This document shows, in pieces, positions 1 to 8,641 of a stretch of 39,379 bases of DNA. The notes under the pieces were generated by a model, which was given only the letters and a program-made list of their open reading frames with translations, had not been told where the DNA came from and ran no database searches. Position numbers and translations under genes: made by a program. The DNA comes from Paenibacillus campinasensis. GTDB lineage: Bacteria > Bacillota > Bacilli > Paenibacillales > Paenibacillaceae. The stretch's first letter is position 1, and each line of letters begins with the position of its first letter. The stretch spans positions 1-39,379 of the forward strand of contig NZ_NPBY01000071.1 of assembly GCF_002272015.1 (NCBI RefSeq). Direction: 5' to 3'.

Positions 1-115
1 TTGATTCCCCCTTTCCTTTGGATACGATTTATTTTACAATCGATAGTTGATAAATAAAAATATATATTAAGTTATAAATTCATATACTAAAGGTTATGAA
101 AAGGAGGGTTATATT
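1..115. promoter_or_regulatory. Intergenic region between lysR and a probable divergent gene off the left edge
   Basis: Positions 7-16 read on the minus strand as GGAAAGGGGG, a Shine-Dalgarno-like site ending six bases from the window edge, so a minus-strand gene probably starts just outside. The rest is very AT-rich. A TTGATA at 47-52 and a TATACT at 83-88 could be promoter elements, but they are not correctly spaced with each other. The plus-strand ribosome binding site AAGGAGG (about 101-107) serves the LysR gene. LysR regulators commonly control divergent neighbours, so this region is the likely operator; that is inference. Confidence 0.45.
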
Positions 116-1027
116 ATGGAGCTGCTTCAGCTTCAATATTTCCGGACCGTTGCCCGCATGGAGCATATGACCAAGGCTGCGAAGGAGCTGCGCATTGCCC
201 AGCCTGCCCTTAGCAAGACGATCGCCCGACTTGAGGAGGATTTGGGCGTCCCGCTATTTGATCGGCAAAACCGGCAGATCAAGCTGAATGAATTTGGCAG
301 GGCTTTTTTGAAAAGTGTGGATACGGCATTGTCCGTGCTGGAGGAGGGACGCCGCGAAGTGGCAGATCTGGCGGGAATGGAGAAGGGCACCATTCGCCTT
401 GCGACGACCGTCTTAAATCGCCTCTCGAAGGCGCTAGGCGCTTTCCGCGCGGCTCATCCCGAAGTAAACTTCCGAATTGTCCAGATTGCCCCCGGCTCGA
501 TGATGGATATGGTGGAGATGCTGGAGAACGGCGAGGTGGATTTGTGCTTTAATGGAGCCTCGCTAGAGGAAGAACGGCTTCGCGAGCTTCCCGTCCTGCG
601 CGCCGAGGTCTTTCTGGCCGTACCGTCTGGGCATCGGCTGGAGGAGCGCGATTGCATCGCGCTTCGGGAAGTCGAAGGCGAGCCGTTCATCGAGTACAAA
701 GCGGGCCATCCTTTCCGTAAAATGAACGACGAAAACTGCGAAGCCGCCGGCATTCGCAGGGACGTTGTCTGCGAGGTGGACGAACCGGAAGCGCTGTCGA
801 GCCTTGTGGCTGCGGGCCTCGGATTGGCTTTTGTGCCAGGCTGCAAAGGCGACGACAAGCCGCCTTACTCGCTGGTACGGATCGAGACGCCTTCGTGCTA
901 CCGAACGTTCTCCGTCGCATGGCTGGAACGACGTTATTTGTCCAAAGCGGCGGTCCTATTCCGGGAGTTTCTGGTCGATTATTTCAGCAGGTTGCAGGAA
1001 CCGGTGCAGCGCAAAGACGCGATGTGA
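116..1027 (+). CDS. LysR-family transcriptional regulator
   Basis: This 303-residue protein has the usual length and layout of LysR regulators. A winged helix-turn-helix lies at about residues 3-60, with the characteristic A-x-x-L-x-x-x-Q-P-A-L-S-K pattern and the following LEEDLGVPLFDR segment. A linker leads to a periplasmic-binding-like effector domain at about 90-295. The ATG follows AAGGAGG at a good distance. The gene stands alone and ends in a hairpin that overlaps its stop codon, so its target is most likely the divergent gene suggested at the left edge. The effector cannot be read from the sequence. Family assignment is secure; subfamily is not. Confidence 0.93.
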   Translation: MELLQLQYFRTVARMEHMTKAAKELRIAQPALSKTIARLEEDLGVPLFDRQNRQIKLNEFGRAFLKSVDTALSVLEEGRREVADLAGMEKGTIRLATTVLNRLSKALGAFRAAHPEVNFRIVQIAPGSMMDMVEMLENGEVDLCFNGASLEEERLRELPVLRAEVFLAVPSGHRLEERDCIALREVEGEPFIEYKAGHPFRKMNDENCEAAGIRRDVVCEVDEPEALSSLVAAGLGLAFVPGCKGDDKPPYSLVRIETPSCYRTFSVAWLERRYLSKAAVLFREFLVDYFSRLQEPVQRKDAM

Positions 1028-1048
1028 CGACTCGCGTCTTATTTTTTT
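1014..1048 (+). terminator. Rho-independent terminator overlapping the lysR stop codon
   Basis: A nine-base stem AAGACGCGA (1014-1022) pairs with TCGCGTCTT (1032-1040) and is followed by A and seven T residues (1042-1048). The last codons and the TGA of the LysR gene lie inside the hairpin. Confidence 0.85.
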
Positions 1049-1208
1049 CGGGTTAGGATTCCACATTGGACGAGGAAGCTCTGGGATCGTATACAGCTCT
1101 TATTGGGTGTTCTCTCTGTCAGACAACGGATGTTCCGAATAATGCAAATAATGCAAAAAGCGGTTTGAATCAAAACGGCGAGGGCCGAAGTTCACGCCTA
1201 AAAAATGG

Positions 1209-1237
1209 TTGCCTCCTTAGGAAGGATCTGGTATGAT
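1209..1237 (+). promoter_or_regulatory. Sigma-A-type promoter for the ABC-2 exporter operon
   Basis: TTGCCT (1209-1214), a 17-base spacer and TATGAT (1232-1237) give a good vegetative promoter. The predicted start near 1244 leaves a leader of about 68 bases before the ATG at 1312. The leader contains a small ACGG/CCGT hairpin and a GGAGGT ribosome binding site. The rest of 1049-1208 shows nothing else I can name. Confidence 0.6.
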
Positions 1238-1311
1238 GGTGTCCTTCTCTCATTTTCGCCTTGTCTGAAGTGGACGGATTCACCGTCTAATATGCTTATC
1301 GGAGGTGTCAC

Positions 1312-2088
1312 ATGCTTTACTTCACTTTGGCCTCGAAGGCCTATGCCCGCAATTTGCAGTACCGTGGGGCCCACATGGTTCACAACATCGCCAGCGCGAT
1401 GTTCGGCTTCATGTATGCCTGCATCTGGATCGGCCTCGGTGCTGATCATGCGCTCGGAGAATACGGGACGCAGGGAATGGTCGCTTATATCGCCTTCACG
1501 CAGTCTGCGCTCTGGGTCACCAGCTTCATCACGAACGGTCTGGGTATTCCCCAGACGGTCCGAACCGGACATATCTCGCTTGACCTCATGAGGCCTGTTC
1601 ATCTGTTTCCCCACCTCATGGCTAGGGAATGGGGGCAAATCGCCTACCAATTCATCTACAAATCGATCCCGATCTATCTCGTGTATTACTTCGTGTTCTC
1701 CATTCAATTACCCGGCACGCTTACATCTTATCTTTACGTTGCCATCGCGCTGATCGGCGCTGCGTATCTGTCCATCTGCATGAACTATCTCATTGGCGCC
1801 TCGGCGTTATGGACGACGGAGTCCAGCTGGCTGTATTGGGGCAATCATGCCATGATCAACCTGCTTGCAGGCTTTTTTATTCCGATTGAATGGCTCCCGT
1901 CCTGGCTGCAAACGATCGCCTGGCTCTCTCCTTATCCGTATCTGCTGTATGTGCCGACAAGACTTTATCTAGGCTTTGGCGATGCCTCTTATTTATGGGG
2001 GACGCTGTTTTGGTGCGTACTGCTGACCCTCATCTGTTTGACGGCAACTTTGCTCCTTAGACGGAAGGTGGAGGTGCAGGGAGGATGA
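1312..2088 (+). CDS. ABC-2 type transporter permease, first subunit
   Basis: This 258-residue integral membrane protein has about six hydrophobic segments (near residues 22-45, 58-80, 105-128, 140-165, 178-198 and 228-250). The pattern resembles the ABC2_membrane_6 (DUF990) permeases that come as a pair with one ATPase. It should form half of the transmembrane channel of an exporter. The ATG is preceded by GGAGGT. The stop overlaps the next start as ATGA, indicating translational coupling with the second permease. No substrate can be inferred. Exporters of this family are known for drugs, polymers or polysaccharide-like compounds, but nothing here chooses among them. Confidence 0.85.
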   Translation: MLYFTLASKAYARNLQYRGAHMVHNIASAMFGFMYACIWIGLGADHALGEYGTQGMVAYIAFTQSALWVTSFITNGLGIPQTVRTGHISLDLMRPVHLFPHLMAREWGQIAYQFIYKSIPIYLVYYFVFSIQLPGTLTSYLYVAIALIGAAYLSICMNYLIGASALWTTESSWLYWGNHAMINLLAGFFIPIEWLPSWLQTIAWLSPYPYLLYVPTRLYLGFGDASYLWGTLFWCVLLTLICLTATLLLRRKVEVQGG

Positions 2089-2885
2089 CGATGAGATCCT
2101 GGATATCTCTGTATGCGCTGCTGATTCGAACGAGCATTCGCAGCCGCATGCAGTACAAGTTCAACTTTCTGCTCGGCACCCTGCTTGCTGCGCTGATCCA
2201 AATTTCTGAGTTTCTGATGGTGGCGATCGTGCTTTATAAATTCGGAGCGATCCAAGGCTGGTCCATGCATGAGATCGGATATCTGTTTGCTGTCATGACC
2301 TTATCCAAAACGATCTACCGCATGTTTGCCGACGAAGTGCATCATCTGGAAAAGTATCTGGTGAACGGGGAGCTGGATCAGCTGCTCACCCGGCCGATGC
2401 CGGTGCTGCTGGCATTGCTGCCGCAGAAATTCCGGCTCATGCCTGGGGAAATCCTGCAGGGCGGGTTTCTGCTCTGGTGGTCGCTTGACGGCATGATGGC
2501 GGACGGGCAGATCAGCTGGGTAGCGGTACCGTATACGCTGCTCATCATTGGCACGGGTGCGGTCATTTTGTTTTCCATTGGACTCGCGACAGCAACTTGC
2601 GGGTTCTGGATGACAAGAATTACCGTGTTGCAAAATTTGACGGAAGATGCCGCCCGTTCGGCAGCCCAGTATCCGCTGACGCTGTATCCAAAATGGATGA
2701 TCTCGCTGCTGCTGTTTGCCATTCCGGTCGGACTGGTCAATTATGTGCCGGCCCTGTATATATTGCGCGGTGAACTCGGGGGATGGATACTGCCGCTGCT
2801 GGCTGTGGCGGCGCTGTTCTGCCTGCTGTTAAGCGTGAGGTTCTGGCAGTACGGAATTACGAAATATCAGAGCACCGGTAGCTAG
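2085..2885 (+). CDS. ABC-2 type transporter permease, second subunit
   Basis: This 266-residue membrane protein also matches the ABC2_membrane_6 style, with about six hydrophobic stretches. The N-terminal part has the R-S-R-M-Q-Y-K-F-N-F pattern that precedes the first helix in this family, and an acidic loop EVHHLEKYLVNGELDQLLTRP lies near residues 85-105. It overlaps the preceding permease by four bases and is followed by the ATPase after 11 bases, so the three genes form one transcription unit. The probable complex is two different permeases plus an ATPase dimer. Substrate unknown. Confidence 0.85.
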   Translation: MTMRSWISLYALLIRTSIRSRMQYKFNFLLGTLLAALIQISEFLMVAIVLYKFGAIQGWSMHEIGYLFAVMTLSKTIYRMFADEVHHLEKYLVNGELDQLLTRPMPVLLALLPQKFRLMPGEILQGGFLLWWSLDGMMADGQISWVAVPYTLLIIGTGAVILFSIGLATATCGFWMTRITVLQNLTEDAARSAAQYPLTLYPKWMISLLLFAIPVGLVNYVPALYILRGELGGWILPLLAVAALFCLLLSVRFWQYGITKYQSTGS

Positions 2886-2896
2886 AGGAGGAGAAC

Positions 2897-3901
2897 GTGA
2901 TGATCGAAGTGAGCAATATACGCAAGGAATTCAGAACACCGGTTGTGAAGCAGGGGCGCTTCTCGGGCCTGCGCACGCTGTTTACAAGGGAATATCGGCT
3001 GAAGGAGGCGGTCCGGGGCATCAGCTTTCAGGTGGAAGAAGGCGAATTTGTAGGCTATATCGGTCCGAACGGGGCCGGAAAATCGACAACGATCAAAATG
3101 CTGACGGGTATTCTGCACCCGACCTCGGGCCATGTGTCCATCGGAGGCCTGAGCCCGCATAAGGCCCGGCGCGAGGTCGTAAGAAATCTCGGCGTGGTGT
3201 TCGGGCAGCGGAGCCAGCTGTGGTGGGACCTTCCGGTGATAGACTCGTTTGATATTCTGGCCCGGATGTACGGGGTCAGGGAAACGGAGAAGGTGAAGCG
3301 CATGCGGCAGTTCGCGGAGCTGCTGGATTTGGAGTCGTTCTGGGCGACCCCGGTGCGGAAGCTGTCTCTGGGCCAGCGCATGCGCGCCGATCTCGCCGCT
3401 GCGATGCTCCACGATCCGGACGTGCTGTTTCTGGACGAGCCGACGATTGGCCTGGACGTCAACGCCAAGCGGAATATCCGGCAATTTTTGAAGCGTCTCA
3501 ACACCGAGTTTGGCAAAACAATTCTGCTGACCACGCATGATATGGATGATATTGAACAGCTGTGCCGGCGCGTTATGGTGATTAATGACGGTCAGCTGTC
3601 CTATGACGGCACGGTCCGGTCGCTGCGGGATACGATTGGGCTGCCCACCGTCATTACGGTCACCTATCGGGGAGCTTTTCACATTCCCGAAGGCTACCGC
3701 ATAAGCAAAGAGGCATCTGAACCCGAGCTGCCGATTCGGCTGAACATTATAGCGGTGGAGGATCATACCGTAACGATTGAGGTGAACCGGAAGGAGATTC
3801 ATACGCTGGATATTCTGAATCTGCTGGCGCAATGGGGCGAACTGGCCGACGTTGACATGCAGGACCCGGATTTCGAGGACGTCATTCATAAGGTGTATTA
3901 G
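2897..3901 (+). CDS. ABC transporter ATP-binding protein of the ABC-2 exporter
   Basis: This 334-residue ATPase has Walker A GPNGAGKST at residues 56-64, the signature LSLGQR at about 156, Walker B VLFLDEPT at 176-183 and the H-loop histidine at about 214. A C-terminal extension of about 100 residues follows, as in ATPases of the daunorubicin-resistance type. An insertion of about 20 basic residues before the first strand (KQGRFSGLRTLFTREYRLKEA) is typical of the partners of ABC2_membrane_6 permeases. The start may be GTG at 2897 or ATG at 2900; both follow GAGGAGGAG. It energises export by the two upstream permeases. Confidence 0.92.
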   Translation: MMIEVSNIRKEFRTPVVKQGRFSGLRTLFTREYRLKEAVRGISFQVEEGEFVGYIGPNGAGKSTTIKMLTGILHPTSGHVSIGGLSPHKARREVVRNLGVVFGQRSQLWWDLPVIDSFDILARMYGVRETEKVKRMRQFAELLDLESFWATPVRKLSLGQRMRADLAAAMLHDPDVLFLDEPTIGLDVNAKRNIRQFLKRLNTEFGKTILLTTHDMDDIEQLCRRVMVINDGQLSYDGTVRSLRDTIGLPTVITVTYRGAFHIPEGYRISKEASEPELPIRLNIIAVEDHTVTIEVNRKEIHTLDILNLLAQWGELADVDMQDPDFEDVIHKVY

Positions 3902-3911
3902 AATCATCCTA

Positions 3912-3943
3912 TGGACAATTTGGGCAATCTTGTACTATATAAT
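3912..3943 (+). promoter_or_regulatory. Candidate promoter between the exporter operon and the TPR gene
   Basis: TATAAT occurs at 3938-3943, overlapping TATATA at 3936-3941. TGGACA at 3912-3917 could be the -35 box, with 18 bases to TATATA or 20 to TATAAT. The predicted transcript would run at once into the hairpin at 3961-3991, so the promoter may be attenuated or non-functional. Confidence 0.4.
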
Positions 3944-3960
3944 AGAACAGGCGAGAGAAT

Positions 3961-3991
3961 GGGGAACCGCACAGGTTCCTCTTTACTTTTT
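3961..3991 (+). terminator. Rho-independent terminator after the ABC-2 exporter operon
   Basis: GGGGAACC (3961-3968) pairs with GGTTCCTC (3974-3981), with one G-U pair, around a five-base loop. The tail TTTACTTTTT follows. Confidence 0.7.
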
Positions 3992-4076
3992 GGTAAAAAA
4001 CGTCATACAGTATAGAGACTAGACGCAAACAGGACAAACGGGAGCCTGACTGACTATATTAAAAGGGTGACGCACC

Positions 4077-6047
4077 ATGAAGATAATGAAACGAATCTGG
4101 GTTGTTATCGGCAAGCATTATCACAAGAAACGGAACTGGGATCAGGCCTTGCACTATTTGCGCCGGGGCGAAAGCGCCATCACCAGCTTTGAGGATAAGA
4201 TTCAGTATGCCAATCTGCTTCATCATAACGGTCATTCCGAGCAAGCGCTCGCTTATCTTGACGGAGTCATCGAAACGAGCGGCAGCAGCCGCGCTTATGA
4301 GCTCCGGGCTCATGTTTTGCGTGAACTGAACAGGGATGAAGAAGCCCTCCAGGATTTGAACCAGGCGCTTGGGCTGAACAAGGATCATTACCTCACCTGG
4401 TATACCCGGGGAATTACCAATAGAGATTTAGGGCACTATGACGAGGCCATCCGGGATCTGAAGGAGAGCATCAAGCGTGAAGATGCGAGCACCGTTACCT
4501 CTACCTATTATGAGCTGGGAATGGCCTACTACGATAGCGGGAACCCGGCGGAGGCGGTGAACTGTTTGCGGCAGAGTGTCGTCCGGCCGGATCGGGCCGT
4601 CCCGTTATACTATTACCGGCTGGCCGTCTCGCTCGGCTTGACCGGTCAGGTTCAGGAAGCGATTGAGGTGCTGCTGGAAGGAATCCGGCTTGCCGATCGG
4701 TATGCAGCCGCTGACGACGGTGGTTATGCCTTGTTCGCGAGTAGCTCGAATTACAGCCTCGATGCATTTGAGTCGTTCCAGCAGGAGATGGAGGAGGCTC
4801 AATTCTTCCGGCCGGCGATGGCGGAGCTTTATGTGCAGCTGGAGAATTGGGAACAGGCGGAGAAGTATATCACGGAAGCGATCGTGATGTATCCGGAAGA
4901 CCACGAGCTGTATTTGAAGCGGGCAGCAATCCGCGCCAAAGCAGGCTGGAGAGCGAAGGCCGAGGCCGATCTGGAGCATGTGATCCAGGCTGCACCGGCG
5001 GACTATCGGGGCTATTTCGAACTGGCCAGAATGTACCGCGCAGAAGATCAGGAGGATCGGGCCTTCGAGTTAATCCGCAAGCTGTATGACCGGCTGCCTG
5101 AGCATCCGCTGGTGTGCTACTGGATGGCGGATGGCTATTATCGGCTGGGACGCAACGAGGAAGCGCTGGCGATGAACAACAAGCTGCTTGAGCTTGAGGA
5201 TGACGATGCGCCGAATTATGTTCAGCGCGCCAACATTGGCATCGAGCTGTATGATCTGCCTTTGGCGGAAGCGGCGCTCAGACAGGCCCTTGAGCTTCAG
5301 GATGACGCCGAGTTTCACAACAAGCTGAGCTATGTCCTGTATTTGCAGGGGCGCAATGAAGAGGCGCTGATCGAGCTGCAGGAAGCTGCGAGGCTGGATG
5401 AAGACTTTGCGGATCATCCGACTTTCTTGACCGGAAGCGGACATATCTATAAGGAGATGAAGCTGTGGGATCTGGCGATTGATGCATATTCCCGCGCGAT
5501 TGAGATCGTGCCTGGCAGTCCCAAGTTTTATGAGTTCCGGGCCGTCTGCTTTATCGAAACGGGACAGCTGGAGCGGGCGCTGGCCGATTGCTCGCAGGGG
5601 CTTGAGCTTGATCCGGAATTTGGCAGCTTGTACAGCCTGCGCAGCGGCGTCTATTACTCCATGCTCGACTATGCCCGGGCCAGGGAGGACACAATGAAAT
5701 TTCTGTCGCTGGCGCCGGGGCATCCGGGCGCATACTTCCGTCTGGGTCAGATTCTCTACAAGGACAACGAGGAAGAAGAGGCGCTGAACGCCTTCAACCA
5801 GGTGCTGGAGATTATCCCGGATCACGCAGAGACCTATTTGTACAAAGCCTACATCTATTACCATCAATTCGAGATGGAAGATGCAGTTCAGGCGATTGTG
5901 AACTGGAGTCTCCATCTGGACAAGGAGATGCCGCCCGCACAGAAGGTCGAAGCGATCGAGGCGCTTGAAGGATTTGAGGAGGACATATTGAGCCGTGCAG
6001 TCGAGCGGCTGACCGGCATGTATGGCCAGCAGCTGTATTTATCCTGA
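4077..6047 (+). CDS. Large tetratricopeptide repeat protein
   Basis: This 656-residue protein is built almost wholly of TPR-like helical hairpins. Repeated signatures include W-Q-A-L-x-Y, Y-x-L-G-x-A-Y-Y-D-S-G, A-x-x-D-L-x-x-x-I and P-x-x-x-x-Y-L-Y-K-A-Y spaced about 34 residues apart, giving perhaps 15 or more repeats. The N-terminus is basic (KRIWVVIGKHYHKKRNWDQ) and already TPR-like. I see no signal peptide, transmembrane segment or catalytic domain, so it is probably a cytoplasmic scaffold. The ATG follows AAAGGGTG. It sits between an exporter and a methionine-type importer with no obvious functional link. Its partner is unknown. Confidence 0.85.
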   Translation: MKIMKRIWVVIGKHYHKKRNWDQALHYLRRGESAITSFEDKIQYANLLHHNGHSEQALAYLDGVIETSGSSRAYELRAHVLRELNRDEEALQDLNQALGLNKDHYLTWYTRGITNRDLGHYDEAIRDLKESIKREDASTVTSTYYELGMAYYDSGNPAEAVNCLRQSVVRPDRAVPLYYYRLAVSLGLTGQVQEAIEVLLEGIRLADRYAAADDGGYALFASSSNYSLDAFESFQQEMEEAQFFRPAMAELYVQLENWEQAEKYITEAIVMYPEDHELYLKRAAIRAKAGWRAKAEADLEHVIQAAPADYRGYFELARMYRAEDQEDRAFELIRKLYDRLPEHPLVCYWMADGYYRLGRNEEALAMNNKLLELEDDDAPNYVQRANIGIELYDLPLAEAALRQALELQDDAEFHNKLSYVLYLQGRNEEALIELQEAARLDEDFADHPTFLTGSGHIYKEMKLWDLAIDAYSRAIEIVPGSPKFYEFRAVCFIETGQLERALADCSQGLELDPEFGSLYSLRSGVYYSMLDYARAREDTMKFLSLAPGHPGAYFRLGQILYKDNEEEEALNAFNQVLEIIPDHAETYLYKAYIYYHQFEMEDAVQAIVNWSLHLDKEMPPAQKVEAIEALEGFEEDILSRAVERLTGMYGQQLYLS

Positions 6048-6188
6048 AGTTTGGATGAACGAATGAACACCTGCCGTTTAATTTGTGGTATGATTCTATA
6101 TGTTGCTCAAGCAATTACGCTCGCTGGCCGCAAGGCCGGGCGGGCTTTCTTCATGTTAGCACGGCGGCCAAGAAAGGGAGGGATTCTT

Positions 6189-6887
6189 CTGATATCGCTG
6201 CACAATGTCAGCAAAAGCTTTGTTACCGGGGGAACCCGCCATCAGGCGGTCGAGCCGGTATCACTTCATATTGAGGAAGGCAGCGTTCACGGCATTATCG
6301 GCACCAGCGGGGCAGGGAAATCGACGCTGCTGCGCATGATCAATGTGCTGGAGCGGCCCGATTCCGGTCAAGTTATGGTGAACGGGCAGGACCTGACACT
6401 GCTGGGAGAGCGGCAGCTGAGGGAAGCCAGAAGAGCGATCGGCATGATCTTTCAGCAATTCCAGCTGGTCAGCAACCGCACCGTGCTTGGCAATGTGGCT
6501 ATGCCGCTTGAGCTGGCCAGGATGCCGAAGGCGGAGCGGATGAAGCGCGCTGCCGAGGTGCTGAAGTATGTCGGGCTTGAAGATAAGGCGAAGCATTACC
6601 CTTCACAGCTCAGCGGAGGCCAGAAGCAGCGGGTTGCGATTGCCCGGGCGCTGGCCAATTACCCGAAGGTGCTTCTATGCGATGAACCTACCTCTTCGCT
6701 TGACCCGAGGACGACGGCGGACATTCTATCGGTGCTGCAGGATATCAACCTTCAGCTTGGGGTGACGATTGTGATCGTGTCCCACGAAATGGATGTGGTA
6801 AACCGCATTTGTGATCATATATCGGTGATGGAGAGCGGACGATTGGTGACGACTTATCCGGTTGTGAAAGAGGGAGACCCGACATGA
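6189..6887 (+). CDS. metN: MetN-type ABC transporter ATP-binding protein, short form
   Basis: This is the ATPase of a D/L-methionine-type importer. I place the start at CTG 6189: AGAAAGGGAGGG (6171-6182) lies six bases upstream, and the protein then begins ISLHNVSKSF as MetN proteins do. The in-frame TTG at 6051 would add 46 unlike residues. From 6189 the protein has 232 residues, with Walker A GTSGAGKST at 38-46, signature LSGGQKQR at about 141 and Walker B VLLCDEPT at 161-168. Usual MetN is about 340 residues with a C-terminal NIL domain that senses methionine; here the gene stops after the ATPase core. It overlaps metI by four bases. Confidence 0.88.
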   Translation: MISLHNVSKSFVTGGTRHQAVEPVSLHIEEGSVHGIIGTSGAGKSTLLRMINVLERPDSGQVMVNGQDLTLLGERQLREARRAIGMIFQQFQLVSNRTVLGNVAMPLELARMPKAERMKRAAEVLKYVGLEDKAKHYPSQLSGGQKQRVAIARALANYPKVLLCDEPTSSLDPRTTADILSVLQDINLQLGVTIVIVSHEMDVVNRICDHISVMESGRLVTTYPVVKEGDPT

Positions 6888-7594
6888 ATGGGATGCAATT
6901 GGACGTTGTTCAGTATTTGCATGATTTCATGGCCCATGTGATGCCGTACCAGAAGGAAATCTGGCATGCGATTGGGGAGACGTTCGTGATGGTGGGCATT
7001 TCGATTGCCGCTGCGCTATGCCTGGGCCTTCCGGTCGGAACGCTGCTGTTCCTATGCCGCAAGGGTCAGCTGTACGAGAATCGTGCGGTGTTTTCCATCG
7101 TCAACGGTCTGGTGAACATCATCCGCTCCTTTCCGTTTCTGCTGCTCGTGGTGGCCATGATTCCGATCACCCGCATGATCGTTGGCACATCGCTGGGCAC
7201 GGTAGCTGCGGCGGTGCCGCTATCCGTTGTAGCGATTGCCACCTATTCCAGACTGGTGGAGCAGTCGCTGCTCGAAGTGCCGAAGGAGGTTATCGAGGCC
7301 GCATCCTCCATGGGTGCTTCCACCCTGCAGCTGATCATCAAGTTTCTGTATGTCGAGGCGCGGTCCGGACTGACGCTGGGCCTCACCACATCGACAATCA
7401 GCTTTATTTCCTACTCCACCGTGATGGGTATCGTCGGGGGCGGCGGTGTCGGGGACTTTGCCATCCGCTATGGATACCAGCGATTCGAGAATGAGCTCAT
7501 GGTATTTACGATTATCGTCATGATCATACTGGTACAATCCATCCAGTTTGGCGGCAGCCTGGCCGCAAGGCTGCTGGATAAGAGAAGGGCCTGA
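6884..7594 (+). CDS. metI: MetI-type ABC transporter permease
   Basis: This 236-residue membrane protein has about five hydrophobic segments. It carries the conserved permease loop around residues 130-150 (S-L-L-E-V-P-K-E-V-I-E-A-A-S-S-M-G-A-S) that docks on the ATPase. A glycine-rich GIVGGGGVGDFAIRYGYQRF segment near 185-204 is highly typical of MetI. The ATG overlaps the end of metN, so the two are translationally coupled. It forms the channel of the importer as a homodimer. Length and motifs are normal for the family. Confidence 0.93.
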   Translation: MNGMQLDVVQYLHDFMAHVMPYQKEIWHAIGETFVMVGISIAAALCLGLPVGTLLFLCRKGQLYENRAVFSIVNGLVNIIRSFPFLLLVVAMIPITRMIVGTSLGTVAAAVPLSVVAIATYSRLVEQSLLEVPKEVIEAASSMGASTLQLIIKFLYVEARSGLTLGLTTSTISFISYSTVMGIVGGGGVGDFAIRYGYQRFENELMVFTIIVMIILVQSIQFGGSLAARLLDKRRA

Positions 7595-7662
7595 TAAGGG
7601 GCCGTGATACAACGAAGCGAGAGCAATCGCGATATTTTTATAAACTTGGGGGTTAGATCAAC

Positions 7663-8502
7663 ATGAAATATAAAGCACTTGCACTATTTATGTCCGTGAT
7701 GCTGGTTCTGGCCGGCTGCGGGCAACAGCCTGCAGAAGAGGGAACATCCGGCAGCGACGGCGCAGAATCCGCGCCTGCACAACCTGTGAAGCTGAAGGTT
7801 GCATCGCTCATTCCGCCGATGACGGAAGTGCTCGATCTGGTGAAACCGAAGCTTCAGGAGGAGGGCATTGAGCTGGAGGTCGTTATTTTGTCGGATAACG
7901 TGCAGCCGAACAATGCGCTTGCCAACAAGGAAGTGGATGCGAACTTCTTCCAGCATGTGCCGTACATGGAAGAGTACAACGCCAACAACGGCTCCGAGCT
8001 CGTGCCTGTAGTTCCGATCTACAACGCGGTATTCGGAGCATATTCGAAGCGTTACAGCGATATTGAGGAGCTGCCGGACGGTGCGACAATCGCCATTCCG
8101 AACGATCCTTCCAACATTGGCCGCTCCCTGGTCATGTTCGAGAAGGAAGGGCTGATCAAGCTCAAGGAGGGTGTCGGCATTAAGGCGACCCAGGCAGACA
8201 TTGTCGAGAACAACAGAAACTTCAAGTTCCAGGAAGTCGATCTGCTGATGCTGGCGCGCACGCTGGACGATGTGGACATGGTGGCGATGACACCGGCCTA
8301 TGCGAAGCCGCTCGGCTTGACGCCGAACAAGGATGCGCTCATTACGGAGGGCAATGATTCGGCGTTTACGATCACGTTGATCGCACGCAAGGATAACGTC
8401 GATTCCGAGCCGATTCAGAAGCTGGCCGAAGCCATGACGAGCCCGGAAGTGAAAGCCTTCTTCGAAGAGAATTATTCGGATATTGCGCTTCCTGCATTTT
8501 AA
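7663..8502 (+). CDS. metQ: MetQ/NlpA-family substrate-binding lipoprotein
   Basis: This 279-residue lipoprotein has a signal peptide with lipobox LAGC (lipidated Cys at about residue 19) and a Ser/Glu/Gly-rich linker. The binding domain shows the NlpA pattern: the DNVQPNNALANKEVDANFFQHVPYM region at about 82-106 with the family-typical N-x-x-x-F-Q-H, and later NDPSNIGRSL. It should capture methionine or a related compound outside the membrane and deliver it to MetI. It lies 68 bases after metI with its own ribosome binding site (GGGGGTTAG) and ends at a terminator. No S-box or T-box leader is visible before the operon, so control by methionine is not evident. Confidence 0.92.
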   Translation: MKYKALALFMSVMLVLAGCGQQPAEEGTSGSDGAESAPAQPVKLKVASLIPPMTEVLDLVKPKLQEEGIELEVVILSDNVQPNNALANKEVDANFFQHVPYMEEYNANNGSELVPVVPIYNAVFGAYSKRYSDIEELPDGATIAIPNDPSNIGRSLVMFEKEGLIKLKEGVGIKATQADIVENNRNFKFQEVDLLMLARTLDDVDMVAMTPAYAKPLGLTPNKDALITEGNDSAFTITLIARKDNVDSEPIQKLAEAMTSPEVKAFFEENYSDIALPAF

Positions 8503-8513
8503 GGAATGTCTGT

Positions 8514-8551
8514 GCAGCCGTACCCTAAGAAACAGGGCGCGGCTGCTTTTT
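8514..8551 (+). terminator. Rho-independent terminator after metQ
   Basis: GCAGCCG (8514-8520) pairs with CGGCTGC (8540-8546). An inner CCCT/AGGG pair extends the stem, and TTTTT (8547-8551) follows. Confidence 0.88.
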
Positions 8552-8569
8552 AATGTCCATCATGGATTA

Positions 8570-8578
8570 TGGTATACT
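8570..8578 (+). promoter_or_regulatory. Extended -10 promoter for pepT
   Basis: TGGTATACT is an extended -10 element with a good TATACT core. There is no convincing -35 box, which is common for TGn promoters. The start of transcription would be near 8585, giving a leader of about 57 bases. Confidence 0.5.
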
Positions 8579-8641
8579 CATTTTGATTGATGAAGCCGGG
8601 GTCACATATAGAAGCCCTAAACCGTAATAGGAGTTGAGAGT

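Noticed and set aside
2882..3907. 341-codon open frame on the minus strand opposite the exporter ATPase
   Set aside because: The opposite strand has all ABC ATPase motifs; this frame is an antisense shadow with unusual Gln/His/Arg-rich composition.
6048..6188. S-box or T-box leader before the metNIQ genes
   Set aside because: The region is too short and shows only a small GGCC-GCAA-GGCC hairpin, without riboswitch or T-box conserved elements.
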